DNA of 64,000 nt from Dichetophora obliterata. Its lineage: Eukaryota; Arthropoda; Insecta; Diptera; Sciomyzidae. The notes below the pieces were generated by a model. It did no database searches. It saw only the letters and a list, made by a program, of their open reading frames with translations, and was not told where the DNA came from. The DNA is taken from contig OY986438.1 in assembly GCA_963920525.1 (NCBI GenBank), positions 131,408,920 through 131,472,919 of the forward strand. The letters are read 5' to 3'. Below, piece by piece: positions 34,251-47,120 of this stretch (position 1 is its first letter; each line of letters starts with the position of its first letter). The translations under genes and the position numbers were made by a program.

Positions 34251-35185
34251 AAATAAAATAAATTAATCATATGATTAATCACAAGTAAAAAAAGTTAATT
34301 GCAATTTATTGCAATTATTGTGAAATCATCGATTAATTAATCGAAACAATCGATTAATTTAACTTTTAAAATGGTATTGTTAAATTTAGTAATGATGATA
34401 AGCAACATTATAATATATCATCTAATTTTCTTTTGAATTGGCCTTAACTAATATAAAACAAAAGTGAGTATTTTTTATGCCAAAAATAATAATGTATGAA
34501 TTAACCCTGTTTGCAAAAACAAAAGTTTTAATAACCGTTTTGGTATTAAACGGTTGCGTTTCTCGGTGGTCGTAGCACCAGCTTTTTAAAAAGCGCTTGG
34601 CAGGCACCGAGTTACAAACTAAATGACAATATTTTTTTGTAAGTCCGTAATGTTTTAGGTAAACAGTTTTCATTTCCTCCAAAGCATCGATGATTTTTCG
34701 TTTTAGTTCGAGGACTTGACAATTTAAATAAAAACATATTTCATCTTGTGGGTTACCTAAATCATCATCTTTACGCATTCGTTTGTGTACTAGAGACTTA
34801 TGAGGACCCAAAGTCCAAACTCATTTTCCACTGATTTTAGTAACGACTCGCTACCCGATTTCATAAAAGCATCAACGCAGGTTATTTCATTACGTTAGAA
34901 CTTCAAAACTGAAGCTAATGCTAAGGAATCTTTGAAAATGATTTTTTTAATCTCGGTTCGAGTAAAGTTGCAACGAATTTTTCCAATTTTTGCGTTTGTT
35001 TGCAATTTTGAATAAGTACAGAATTTATAATACTTGAAATAATTTTTTGCGATTATTTTTACCATTACTTGATTAGCAAATGATTAATCAAAACATAAAA
35101 TAACGATATAATTAAATTATAAATTGAACGGAAATAATCCATCAAATCCATCAAATTTAATCAAATTATTATTCACTGCCAACCT
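34250..35185 (-). mobile_element. hAT-type relic with ATTAATC subterminal motifs
   Basis: ATTAATC/GATTAAT motifs cluster at 34260-34350 and 35070-35100, on either side of a minus-strand transposase remnant. Termini are not firmly placed; the right edge may be CACTGCCAACCTA ending near 35186. Confidence 0.5.
34422..35000 (-). pseudogene. hAT transposase remnant (minus strand)
   Basis: The open frame 34811-34422 contains DEICFYLNCQVLELKRK, EEMKTVYLKHYGLTKKYCHL and VCNSVPAKRF. This is the region before and at the hAT dimerisation motif (family form NSVPAERLFS). After it the reading drifts through frameshifts (the usual KAGATTTEKRNRL-like stretch is scrambled) and returns with NTKTV. Upstream, further hAT-like pieces continue in other frames to about 35000. 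Only a C-terminal part survives; it cannot encode an active enzyme. Confidence 0.7.
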
Positions 35186-35186
35186 A

Positions 35187-35225
35187 GTGATGGGTGAATT
35201 CTGAGCTCGGATTCGGATTCTACGC
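35187..35225 (+). mobile_element. Solo hAT-like terminus
   Basis: TAGTGATGGGTGAATTCTGA resembles the left end TAGTGATGGGCACAAAAC of the intact MITE at 60791. No matching right end was found nearby. Confidence 0.35.
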
Positions 35226-36520
35226 AGAAAATTACTTCAAAAATGAACCACAGCTGCCCAACAACAATTACAAGCCCATTATTTCCATATCTGTGCAATG
35301 ATCTGTATTAACAGTATTACAAATTTACATTCCTGAGAAAAAATTTTTCTTTTTTTTTTGTGAGGTTGACCATTTTTGCATAAAAATTGTACATGTTTGT
35401 GTAACAACAAAAAGAAAAAGCCTCTAAGGTAAAAAAATCACCAAAAATTAGTTTTCTGTTTAATTAGTTAGAAATAGTTTTTATTGGTTTAGAAAATATG
35501 GGCATTTCCGCGAAAATGTCTACCGCGATTCAAAAATTAAATGTTACTTAAAATTCTTTTAAGCCTCCATAATAGAGAAAAAAATGTTTAAATTTATATA
35601 ATGAGAGAACTGAGAGCTTATCTTAATTTGAATTTTAAAAAAACGGCAGCAAACATGATGCCTGCTGTGGTAACAAAAGCTGAAAACTGGTGACAAAGGT
35701 TGAAGAATTTTCACGAAAGTTCAAATTTTATACGTTTAACAATACTCGTATAATACAAAGATTTAATTGTATTCAGTGTTTGATTGCAACGGTTCTGGAT
35801 AATACTTTATATGTTTTTCTAGTTCAATAAAATAAATAAAACTATAAAATATTTGCACTTCTTTGAAGGCAAAAATCTGTCACTTAACGTATCATATTAT
35901 GGTTTGTATAAATATAATAAAAAAAGATTTTTTAACGCAACAATTATGAATTTGTAAAAAAAACTTTGATAAAAAAACTCGTGCACACTTACAAGATTTT
36001 TTTTTATATAGACAAAAATCACTTCTACTTTTTGTCACGCAACGTATCAGTTTTGCTGGCTTCTATCTAATAGTCGAACTTGTAACAAATCAGCTTGTAC
36101 ACTTTGTATAGTGCGCTTAATAAACTATTGAAAAATCAAAATAAGAAAAATGTAAGCTTACATTTTTTTCCATATTTTAAGAAATAATTAAGAAAAATGT
36201 TTTAATAAATGTTTTGAACAAAATATGATTTTTTTTTATAAAGTTAAAAAACTACTAATGTTTGAAAAAACATAAAATTTTGTAAAAAAAGAGTAGATTT
36301 AGACAACATAACTTGTTGTTATTTTAAAATAAAAAAAAACTATAATTTTTGCAGCCTTCAGAGACAAATTAATTTTAAATAGTACTTATTTTACATATTC
36401 GCATCATATGTATTTTAAACAAAAAACATTTACCTATGAAACTTTTTGCTAAGACTTTTTTACGAAGTGAATAAGAAATTTCTTTTTTTACTTTAAAAAT
36501 ATACTTAATAAAAACTCTAT
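35226..36520. other. No recognised feature
   Basis: AT-rich. 'cttaacgtatcat' (35883) and 'cgcaacgtatcag' (36041) are a loose repeat of unknown meaning. Confidence 0.3.
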
Positions 36521-37860
36521 TGAAAAAAAGTTGTTTGGTGCAGTTATATGATACTGTGCATTATTGAGCATCAAAAAATTTAGATCGTATTCTAAGACGT
36601 CTCAAAAGTTGCATAGGGTTGTGAAGATATCCACAAAAATTTTTTGGAAAAAATAAAGATGTTTTCCCTTCCGCAAGGAAAAAGTTATTTTTTAAGAAAG
36701 ACTGTAAAAAATCATGATCTCAACATGCTTTTATAAGAAAAACTACATGCATATGTCTTAATATAAAAGTAAATAATGACATAAACTAACAATATCCTGC
36801 CCACAATGCCTCTCTATGTTATGCCAAATATGCCCCCACAAAGTTCTGTGCAAAGGATATTCGAATTTAAAGGTACACTCGAGGTAGCACAGAACTTTTG
36901 ATTTTATCCGATTGTCTAAATTTTGGTGAAATTGAACGTTCTCCTTAAATTTGGCGAATTAATAATTTGCATATGAATTTTCTTGTTTTTGAGAAGTGTA
37001 TACTTTAATGCAATTCTTTAACTTTTTAAAATTTAGATTTTTTTTAAATTTAGATTTTTAATTTTTAAAAATTTCGTTAAAACACCTCAACTCAGCATTC
37101 ACAAAAATGTTACATTAAAATTTTGGTTATATAAAGAAGATATAAACAAAATTGTTATATTTTATGCTTGAAGTAACTTTTTTTAAATATCAAAATAGAA
37201 AAAAAACACGTGGCCTTTTCCTGCTGTTTTAAATAGATATTTTAGACAAAGTTTCGTTCAAAAATATTTGCAAGATCCGAACTGAGAAAATTATATTTGG
37301 TACCCGACTGCCCGAGATATAAAACCTTATATTAATTTTTTTCAACAAATTAAAAAATTGCATTCAGGTATATATTTCTCCAAAACAGGGAAATGCATAT
37401 GTGAAAAATTTGCAAATTATTAATTCGCCAAATTTAAGGAAAACGTTTACACTATAATCCATATCACCAAAATTTACACAATCAGATAACAATTAAAATT
37501 TCTGTGTTATCTCGAGTGCACATTTAGATTCGAATATCCTTTACACAGGACACTTTCGGTAAAAACTAAGAGGGGCATCGTGTTTGCCAAAATATTGTTA
37601 ATTAAAGTCTATATTTACTTTTCCTCAAGGCATATGTAGTTTTTCTTACAAAAAATAAAGCATTTTGAGATCGTGATTTCTTACAGTTTTTCTTAAAAAA
37701 CAACTTTGTCCTTGCGGGAGAGGAAGATTTCTTTTTTTTCTAAATTTTTTTTGGAAGATCCTAACCACCGAATGCAACTTTTGAGACCTCTTAGAATGGG
37801 AAATTCGAAAAAAATTTTAATTCGATACGTCCTACTGTGCACATATCGTAGGAGAATAAA
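36521..37860. mobile_element. Large inverted repeat (~400-bp arms)
   Basis: 36585-36985 pairs with about 37400-37805 as an imperfect inverted repeat. Landmarks are 'tctaagacgtctcaaaagttgc' against 'gcaacttttgagacctctt', 'gatattcgaat' against 'attcgaatatc', and 'ttaaatttggcgaattaat' against its complement. The central 400 bp is AT-rich. The left end resembles the MITE at 33205. The overlapping 62-66-aa ORFs at 37693-37906 are by-products of the arm. Confidence 0.7.
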
Positions 37861-39296
37861 ATCACTATTGTGTTTTCTCATAGTGTTGGGAAGTTTATGG
37901 TATTAAGTGTAGCTGTGGAGAACGAAATTGACACTCTTATACTTATTGGGTAGAAAATAAATTGTTTTTTAGACCAATGGGATAGATGTGTACCATCTCT
38001 ACTTTTTGCAGACTTAGCTAGTGGTAAAGTTACATTTATCAAAATTTTTTTTAGCTGTTTCTCTGGCAAACTAGCCATATTTTTTTTCATAAATAAGGCA
38101 TAAGAATATATGTTTCTTAAAAATAATTTTTAACGGCCGTATTATGTGATATTTACAGTTTAACGTACGATATATTTACGTTATATATATGTACCATATT
38201 TTGGAAAAAACTTACTTGAAAAATATTTTTAAAAAACGCTGTTTTTATTTATTTGTTTTAGATGAATGCAAATCTTAAAAATTCCCAGCGCCTTAAAGTT
38301 AGTCGCGAAAAAGCTAAGCGAAGAGATTTCTTTTATTTTTAGGCGAAGAGACTTTTGTCATGTGGAAAAAATATCGGAGAAAATTTTAATGAGTTATGAG
38401 TTTTAATAAAATTTATATTTTTTTCTTTCTTCTTAAACTTTTGTTTAATTAAACTTTATTAATTTGTATAAAACTAAACTGTTCAAGTATTTTTACATTG
38501 TTTGTTAAGTGTTTGAATGAACAATAAGAATACGATAGGCTTACCTCCGTATGTTATAACAAGTCTTATTACATAAGACTTAAGCAAAAATAAAAATTTC
38601 TTATTCAAATATTTATTTTATGTTATTACATTAAATTCCAAATTGTCTCAAAACATAGTGGTTGAAATGTGGAAATAAATACCAAAATGCATGAGCTCTT
38701 TTGATAAATTTTTTTCGTAACGTTGTTTAAGAGTAGTCTAACTGTTCATTAAGACATATTTCAGACATATGCATGGTTCCAAAATATTTTTGATAAAAAT
38801 TCACAGGTTTGTTCTGCAGACGCCGATTAATGTAAAAACGCTTAAATAATATCGTAAAAAATTAGTCATTTTCAAGAGTCATTGCAGACAAACGAAGAAA
38901 GATATTGTTAACGTACTCTAATTTTTTTTTCTACTTACAAAAAATAATACTGTAAAATTTTTCTGCATACTCGAAAATTATTAATTTTTTCTTTATTATA
39001 AATTCTGTATGCAAATCCATATGAAGAAAAAGTGGATGTTTTAGTTTAAAACTATAATAATTATCGCTGCACTTCTATTTTATATATGGAATAGTTTTTC
39101 TTGGCTTTTAACTTAAATGTTTCAAATAACAAAAGTGAGCACATTTGATCTATTTTTATTTTCATTTTTTCGGTCGTAATCCTCAGTACGTTAACTATTT
39201 TATTTAATATACTTTTAGGCATTTTAGTAAAGCATAATTGCAATGAATGCTTCACTACTTCACATGTTTAACTGCTTTATTCTGTACAACGATAAT
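37861..39296. other. No recognised gene
   Basis: AT-rich; ORFs of 60-70 aa without domains. Confidence 0.35.
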
Positions 39297-39386
39297 GCAC
39301 ACCAACGACAAGCAAGACACGAGAAGCAATAGAATTTCGTATAGAAAAAAGTATTGCTTCTCGTGTCTTGCTTGTCGTTGGTGTGC
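39297..39386. repeat. Perfect hairpin, 35-bp arms, 20-nt loop
   Basis: GCACACCAACGACAAGCAAG... at 39297-39331 is the exact reverse complement of 39352-39386, and the pairing stops sharply on both sides. The length and perfection could suit a small-RNA precursor or a young miniature palindrome. A diverged, shorter relative is at 9776-9822. Confidence 0.85.
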
Positions 39387-39661
39387 TGCTTCGTGATACA
39401 GATTAATGCAGTAAGAAAATATCATAACGAAGAATATTTGCACTGAAAATAATTGTACTTTTTTGTATTGTCTTTGAAATTGGATATGATTTTGCGCATT
39501 AAAAGTCTATAACACTAAAAGTTTAAGAGCTAATTTTATGGAGTGGCGATATGTTTCTCATTGTTATCTTGTTTATGTGTAAACAAAATGTACCCAATTC
39601 AAAATTGGTCGTATTTCCCATATTATTTTAATCGTGAAATATAATGTTTATGAAGTTATAA

Positions 39662-40708
39662 TCTATATATATATATATATATGTATATATAGCTACCTTA
39701 ATAAAGAAAGGCCCTAACTCATTTTTTGTTACTTTACAGGAGATGGAAAAAACTTAATAAAAATTATAATTTCGCGGGTCTGAATTTTCGTGAAATGGAT
39801 TTTTTATTTAAGATACTAATCAATTTAATGCTTTAGCAATATTTTTGCAGCAATTTTTTCCTATAGCAATTTTTTTTTGCAAAACTCTGTAAAAAAATTT
39901 ATTAAAAAAAAAAATTAGTTAGGGCCTTTTTATATTAAGGTAGCGATATGTATATATATGAAAATGGAAGTATGCATGTGGGTATGTTTGTATGTTTAAA
40001 TATCACGTGTAGACTGAAAACCCGCATAACCGACTTTTATGAAATATTCAGGGAGACTGAAACAGCACCTTAAGAGTATTCTTTTGAAGTAAGGTGTCGA
40101 TTGAGCATGGGTCGTGGTGCCTCCCATATAAGCTAAATTTACTTTTTGGAAATCATGCTAATTCCGGAGTTGTACACGTTTTTATAGTAAAACTTGGTGA
40201 GTAAGTGCTCCAAGTAGCGGTTATTATTTATATAAATGCTGCCACGTCTTCTTTTAACGCCTACAGATCAATATAACTTCTTTATACCAAACGTTTTTGA
40301 TCGTATTATGCTAAAATTTGGTTATTAAGTTCATGCCTGAACCGATTTTTATGAAACTTTACAAACCATTAAACACATACCAATGAGGGTTTTTGCATTG
40401 AAAAAAGAGGCGTGGCACCAAATACAGCCCAAATTTGTGATATGAAATAGCTTTGGAATTATAGGTCAAACAGCCTCGGAATTCAGTGTTCGATCACAAT
40501 TTACACGTGCCGTTTCACTGTTAGCATCTTAAGGGCGTTGAAGAAGGGGGCGTGGAACCTCCCATACAATCCAAATTTTCAATATCGAATAGCCTTAGAG
40601 TTATAGGTCGCAGTGTTCGACCACAATTTCCACATGCAGTTTCATTGATAACATTTTATGTGCGCTTGGCAACGAAGGAGTGGCAGTAATGCGCCAGGAT
40701 TAAGCTAG
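39662..40708 (+). mobile_element. Helitron-like non-autonomous element, copy 1
   Basis: Starts TCTATATATATA and ends 'ttaaGCTAG' before T, the TC...CTAG pattern of Helitrons inserted between A and T. Its right half (about 40380-40690) carries two to three copies of the same ~141-bp unit ('gggggcgtgg', 'ccaaatttgcgatat', 'tcggaattcagt', 'caatttacac') as the element at 53682. No rolling-circle Rep/helicase ORF. A small MITE sits in its left end. Confidence 0.6.
39693..39943. mobile_element. 251-bp MITE nested in the Helitron-like element
   Basis: Inverted ends of about 27 bp: CTACCTTAATAAAGAAAGGC at 39693 and its near-complement ending at 39943, inserted into a TA-rich microsatellite. No ORF. 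The immediate flanks are too repetitive to define a target duplication. Confidence 0.75.
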
Positions 40709-43640
40709 TTATCTATAAAAAGAAAAGCAATTAATCGGTTTTGGGTATATTTTTTATAAAAATTTTAGGTACAACAGTCTGTTTTTCATCTGTTTTCGTG
40801 GAAATAATTTTCAACAGTGGCGTTTCAAGAGAAGTATCAACATTCATACATTTTTTTACCGCATGCGGCAACCATATCCATGAATAAAAATAAAAGCTCA
40901 CTGACAAACACATTGACAACTTGTTAGTCACTTTCAGGAGTAGAGTTGATACCACCACGTCATCAGCGTCACTAGCAACAGTGTCTCTAAGGTCTGGCGT
41001 AGCCACTCTTGGATGCTTTGTGTTTATTGGAAAAGTTTTTTGCGCATTCAGCTTAAAGCAAGTTTCATGCAACTAAAAGCAGAGGCGAACCTAACCAGGT
41101 ATGTGTGTGTGCGTGTGTTTGTGCGAACGTTTTCTGCACTCACACTTTGCTTTTGCCGAAGTAGTCACTCCTGCATATGGCCTTAAGTAGTTCTCCTGAT
41201 ATTCGTTGCAGCTTCTTGTGTGCAACTTATTTTGCGTCTTTAAGTATTTCATGTCGTTGTATCCTGATGGTGTTGAAGATTGAGCAACTTTTTTTTTTTG
41301 TTTTCTTAAGCTCTAAAACTATTTTCTTCCTACTAATTTTGTGGTGATTCTGTGGAGTGGAAACACTGCTATAAGAAAACAAAAAAATTCACTGTAAACA
41401 AGCTAAGTTCAAGCATGTTAAAAACAGCGTTCGAAGGCTTCAAATTTTTCCAGAAGCAGTTCCAATGCTACAGCACCGCGCACGAGGAAAAAGAGTTTCT
41501 CAACCTACTGCAGCAACTGTTGTGAAAGAAATTTACACACACTCACACACACATATGCAACAAAAAAGGAACAATCTGAAGCAGGCTGCTTGAATGTCAC
41601 CTTCAGCAGCAACCAACCCAAAAGGCGAGACGCCCAGATGCAGCAACTAACAACAACACAAAGACGAGAACAACAACAATAAACAACGAGTAACAGCAGT
41701 GACATAAAGGAACGCAACAACAGCAACTGAGAAAACAGGCACTAAAATAAAGAATAACAAGAGTAGAAAAGTCATTGTGCTTAAAGAAATAACTATGATA
41801 AATTCTGGAAAAATGTGTGCAACCAGGCGTATACTTCACATTATTTAAAAATAGAGCAGTGATGCTCTACTAGTTGTTGTTGTTGTTGTTTGTCTGTTTT
41901 TTCCAAGCCTTGTGTGCTACATGAAGTTGATAACAGCGCATTTCTAATGCATTTTATTGGCGGCAACATGCCATAGATCGCAAAGTTTCCATAACAGATC
42001 GTAAGCAAGTCGTATAAAAATGGTTCATGCAGGAGTATATCTTAAATTTTGTATTGCTAGATAAAAAGCTATCTATTATGAAAAGCAGTCGCAAGGAAAA
42101 TATTTTTTGCATAAGCACGTTCATAGTTAATCTAGCTAGATCTAGAAGTTAAGGAGAGCAACGCTTAAGCTACTTCACTCGCCATGTTTTGAGCTGCTAC
42201 AAGAAAAACCGTAGAACAACCCCAGAAAAACAATATAAACTAGACATGCACATAAACTGTCACACAGGTGCACGTGAGTCGTGAGTAAGTTTCAAACTGA
42301 GGCTTTTTGTCTGCTGCTTCAGCAACTGTCATCTTTACTTCCAACTATCTAGCTGTAGAAACTATCTAGCTGCTGTCTAATATCCAACCGACCAAAGCCA
42401 ACCATTTAAATGCATGAAAACAGGAAACTACGCTGTCATGCTATACAAGCAAACATGTTTGTATATTTGTGTTATCTTCTCTATGTTTCTTCTGTGCATT
42501 TGAGTGTTTGTGTCTTATACTCTCTTCGTTGCAGTGTCAAGATGAATCCAATGTAAAATGTAGGTCAGTTGAAAGTAGCTAAATTAAGATTGTTTCCGCA
42601 AATGTGCTGCATGTTCGGACAATATATCTTAAGCATTAAGGCGAGGAGATAAGAAGAATGGGAGAAGATGGAATGGGAGAGAAAAAAAACAGAAACTGTG
42701 ATTCCGATTGTAAATGTTCAAATATTATTAAGTCTTTAAAATAGAATTATTCGATGTTTGGTTTTATTTTTGTCAATTTATGGATTTTTAGACTATCATA
42801 CTATGAAACGTATCTTCAGTTAAAACTATTTTTGGAAAAAGTTAGTTAAATCAAACAACAAACTATACTATGTTTTTAAACTAAGTTAATGTTTAAAATT
42901 CCATGCTATCAAAATGTTTCTCACACGTAACGCTTATAAGTAATTTCCTTCTTATACTCCTTGCAACTCATGATTGCTATAGAGTAGTAGAGTAGAATAG
43001 AGTAGAGTAAACATTTCATAATTTTTTGTTAAGTGCGAAAAATGTTTTAAATTTAATTGTTTTTAAATTTTATGTATTCCATTAAAATGATGAGAATTTA
43101 TTTGAAGAGCATATAATTTGTTCTTTATTATTAATTGAATGTGTAAACTTTTGCTGAATCTTAAAATGTAAAATTATATTGATCAGAATGCATATTTCAA
43201 ATAAAAATGTAGCATTTAGCTATATAAAGGTTTGAACGTAGAATTACATCTTACAGCAAAATTTGTATAAAAGGGTTTTGCACACTTTTTTAAGCACATG
43301 TAAATTTGTTTATACTTTGAGGTAAGCAAAAAATTCAGCCTTAAACATTCATAGTATTGAATGAAATAAATATTTAATTTCAAATTTTGCCATTTATTTA
43401 ATAAAGTCACAAAACAGCAAAATCTTAGATGAAAAATTCAAATTGTTGTTAGATAAAAATCATGCATAAAATGCTTTAGTAGCTGCTTATGTTGTTGTTA
43501 TGGTTGTTGATTTGGTTCAAAAACGTAATATTTTGTCATTTATTGAATCGAATCGTTTTAAGAGTTTTTCTGAATAACAGCTTGTTTTTTTGTTAATCTT
43601 CATCAAGAATAATACAATAAATAATAAAAGTATAAGAAAT
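40709..43640. other. Low-repeat interval, no supported gene
   Basis: 41080-42680 is less AT-rich and has little repeat structure, apart from CAACAAC and GTTGTT microsatellites (41640-41730, 41875-41892) and an AGAGTAGTAGAGTAGAATAG minirepeat (42983). ORFs on the minus strand (for example 41505-41839) are translated microsatellite. It could be intron, regulatory DNA or UTR of a gene whose exons are outside the window. Confidence 0.4.
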
Positions 43641-43915
43641 AAGGCGGGTCAAATTTTCAATTGGAGCTTTTCACTAAACATCGTACAATTCATATTATTA
43701 CAAGAACTTTTCGCGAAGGAACCATATATTTTTTATCTAAAGAAAAAAATGAAAATAAAGCATCAGTCAGCCACAAGCATAAAGCGCGCACTATGAACAC
43801 TTATTGTTCATTGAATTGTTCAGCGTTGTGTTCACTACGATCAAAAAACGCTCGACAAAGCAGCTTTATGCATCAGCTTCAGCCAAAGCGTCCACTATGA
43901 ACGTGGCCTAACTCA
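43641..43915. repeat. Possible MITE end
   Basis: 'cactatgaaca' (43790) and 'cactatgaacgtggccta' (43892) repeat, with other GCG-rich words (AAAGCGCGCAC, AAAAAACGCTCG). Not resolved as a complete element. Confidence 0.25.
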
Positions 43916-45480
43916 AGAAACAGCTTTGAAAGCACATTCGTCAGTTTGTTATGCGAAAGTTATTTATTTGATGTAACTGAAACATGAACTTTTATTTGCA
44001 CTTTTACTAGGATTAAAATATTTAGTTTATTCGAAAAATATTTAAAGAAAAAACTACCAGAGCTTTCACTACTAACTAAATCTTATTCCGTTGCTAACCA
44101 AAACTAAAATCACAAAACTTAAATCACAAGACTTATATCAATATAAAATGCAACAGAAAACTAGCCAGTGGATGATGATAACTAAATTTTCCAATTTTCT
44201 ACAATATTTCTCAACGATTGCTTGATGTTGTTGTGGTTCTTGGTGTTGTTTTAGTTGTTGTTGTTGTTGTTGCTGCTGCTGTTGTTTTTGTTTTTGCGCT
44301 TATATACTCGGCATCCTTTAAAACCATTAAATGGCAAACTAAAGCCAAACAGATAGCAACAGAGGCAGCAACTCTTGCTTTTGCCAATATCAACAACTTT
44401 GATTGTGTGAAAATCCTATTAGAGCAAAACTTTAACTATGACTACCGACCAATGACGACGACTGCGACTACCCGGCAACAAGCACCGATGTGAAGTTTTG
44501 AGTAAATATCAATAATTGGCTATCATTTTACCTGTAACTTATTGAAGATGGTTTTGTTGTATACAGCCAATGTATCTGTAGCTGGTTTTAAAGAAGCTAA
44601 AAGTCAGGAAACAACGCAGCTAAGCTTGAGCGAAATAATTTAAAATCAAGGAAAAAGAAAACAAAATAAGAAATTTCAAATGCTGTAAATAACTTTTTTG
44701 CAGCAAAACCAATGGCAAAAAATTGGCAGATGCGCTTATCGGAAGCTTGAATGCAATAAGCAGCTCAATGCTCATTTGTTGAAAGAAAATTTTTATCTCT
44801 TGATACTTTTCGATAGGTTTATAAGAGTGTTGTTTTTTTTACTATTTCTTACACCGAAACTAAACTTTCATTTTATTTTTTCAGGAAGAAAAGTTAAGTT
44901 TCGATAAAAACATTAAAGACAAAACTCAGTTTTCAATAGCTCATCAGAATGAAAAATCTTTTAAAGCACGAACTGTTTTTTTATTGTCAAAAGGCAATCA
45001 AGACAGTCTTAGACAATAGTTTTGGTTTACTAACTCATTTTCGACAACCAACTTTTAAATGATTTCCTTGAAAAACTATTAATAGTTTTTTTTTAAACTC
45101 TGTCAATATGATTTTTTGTTAGTTGGAAAATAAAGAATTTTTCAAATTTTGAATTTTTAAAATAGTTTTCATGGTTTTTTTTTAATTTCTTTCTTGATTG
45201 TAAACATGCTTCAACATGCTTCAACATGTTGAAGTATTTGGTTCAAAAAAATTGAACATCAGGCGTTTTAAAAACATTTTTTGAAACTAAAAACTTTCTT
45301 GAATAAGTTATTTCGGATTCTCTAATAGGACCAAAAATAGATACAATATAAAATTTCACGTTTTTGTTGTCTTTTATTTTGAAATTCGAAAAAATCTCAA
45401 TTTTATAGAAGTATATTTAAGCTTAATGCCGAACTATTTTATGCCTTATATGGATGTAGTATAAAATTATCTACCAATTA
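43916..45480. other. No supported gene; GTT/GCT microsatellite
   Basis: 44222-44300 is a GTT/GCT repeat that gives Val/Ala-rich and Thr-rich open frames on the two strands; these are not genes. The rest is unrecognised AT-rich DNA. Confidence 0.4.
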
Positions 45481-45484
45481 CCAA

Positions 45485-46440
45485 TTTTTGTACCGATGGC
45501 GATACTAATGCCAATTCCTGAGTTTCAACCGATGCCGATTAATCGGTCGAAGACTAATTGAAATGGAATTTATATAAAAAAAAAATTAATATGCAAAAAA
45601 TCTAAGTATTTTCTTTATTCAATATATAAAAGTACGACAAATTAATTCATAATAAAAAGTAAAACAATTTCATATCCATGTGTGCAATTTATAGAATGGT
45701 ATAAAAAGGTATAAAATAAACGAATTAATTTTTTAAAACTTACAGGCTTGTAGGTACTTAGCCAACGTTTGAAAAGATATAGCAAAAGTCAAACATCAAA
45801 ATAAAAATAAGTTAAAAACAGAAAGACCCGAGTAAAAATAAAAACTTTTTAGCTAAGGAAAAACAGCGGCCGCAAAGGCCTAGTTTAAAATATTTGTTTC
45901 GACCGTTCAGCTTACTTTTTGGCCAAAAAGCTCGTACAAAAGCTTTACTCAATAATCTCGACTGTACAACGGTCGTACAAAGTCTTCACTCAATAATCCC
46001 GGTTGTACAACGGCCGTACAGGGCCAGTTTTCCAATAACCTCGACTGTACTGCGGCCGTACATTGGCCGTACAACTTAATTTAGGCCTTGTACTTTTGGC
46101 CGCTGGGCTTTTTGGATTACTTTTAGGCCATCTTTGACCTTTGTACGGCCGTGCGGCCCATGATCGACCGCTGATAGACCGCCGTTTGCTCTCTCATATT
46201 TTTACTCGGAGACTCACATGTAATTTTTATCATGTATTTATTTTTTATTTTGTGTAACATTTTTAGTGCTGCATAAAATCGCAACTGTATTGGCAAAAAA
46301 TTTGGATATTGTAATCGATGTCGATTTTTGAGTTTTAGTCAATGTCAATACAAAACCGATGCCGATTCTATAATTTTAAACAAATGCCGATGGATTCCAA
46401 CCAATTTCCAACCGATACCAGCCGATGATCTATTAACTTC
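45485..46440. mobile_element. Element with CCGATGCCGATT motifs interrupted by a MITE
   Basis: 'accgatgccgatt', 'accgatggcgata' (45490-45555) and 'aaccgatgccgattc', 'atgccgatgga', 'ccgataccagccgatgat' (46320-46430) flank a newer insertion. The shared motif suggests subterminal repeats of one DNA element; its ends are not defined. Confidence 0.4.
45828..46211. mobile_element. MITE with CCGAGTAAAAATA ends and TACGGCCGTAC motifs, copy 1
   Basis: CCGAGTAAAAATA (45828) and 'atttttactcgg' (46211) form the ends, with identical AGAC tetramers outside (45824-45827, 46212-46215). The interior is unusually GC-rich for this window and repeats 'tgtacaacggccgtac'-type palindromic words four to five times. 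A second copy is at 50186-50600. No ORF. Confidence 0.7.
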
Positions 46441-46534
46441 TTTGAATTTTTTTAAAACAATGCTTTGAAATGTTAAAAGCACATATATTTTCGCTTTTAT
46501 TAAGCAGAATTTGTGCCTATTAGCTTGTCAAAAA

Positions 46535-46950
46535 GAGTCAACTGCAGAAGCCACAGAAGACTACTGAAGAGTGAAGAGTTGATGTAGTGGTTTAGTCTAC
46601 TACTACTGTCTAGTCTGTTTGGTGGTTTGTTCTGTTGTTGAAATTATTGTTGATGTTGCAACCTGTTGCTCTAGGAACTTATTTGGCATAAAACTCAAAT
46701 ATAATTCTGTTGAAATAAAATTCTTTTAGAGTTTTTACATGAATTTAATTGTAAGCTTTAGATCAAGTTAGTATAAAGAAGGCAACAACAACAACAACTC
46801 TGTATAGAGTCAATTACACAGCAGACTAGACAGAATGCTTCGGAAATCGCTTCATTTCCTCTTCAGTAGTCTTGAGTGATTCAGAACGGCTACTTAATCA
46901 TATGTCATTAAAGCAGTAGATATTCGTAGATCAAGCCTTTAACTCTTCCA
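46535..46950. repeat. Dispersed repeat with inverted internal copies
   Basis: 46735-46880 ('catgaatttaattg.aagctttagatcaag', 'ctagacag', 'tttcggaaatcgct', 'catttcctcttcagtagtc') matches the reverse complement of 50745-50905. 46545-46620 holds part of the same sequence in the opposite direction. The block includes the CAACAACAACTCTGTATAGA motif shared with 26258. Confidence 0.6.
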
Positions 46951-47120
46951 GGGTTGCCGTCTCTTCTTGTTGCTTCTACTCTAGATCTTTTACATTTTTT
47001 GGGACTTTAACATCATCAACTATGATTCCGCATCAAAAAAATTCAAGAAAATAGCGGTTTTTTACTACTTACGGTAAATAAGCTTAGCAGCAAACAATCG
47101 AAAAAATATGAAAATACAAA
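46951..47120. other. Short spacer
   Basis: No feature recognised. Confidence 0.3.

Noticed and set aside
41505..41839. Overlapping Cys/Leu/Val-rich minus-strand ORFs
   Set aside because: Translated CAA-type repeats in two overlapping frames; no domain or splice context.
44211..44493. Val/Ala-rich plus-strand and Thr-rich minus-strand ORFs
   Set aside because: Translated GTT/GCT microsatellite; a low-complexity by-product on both strands.
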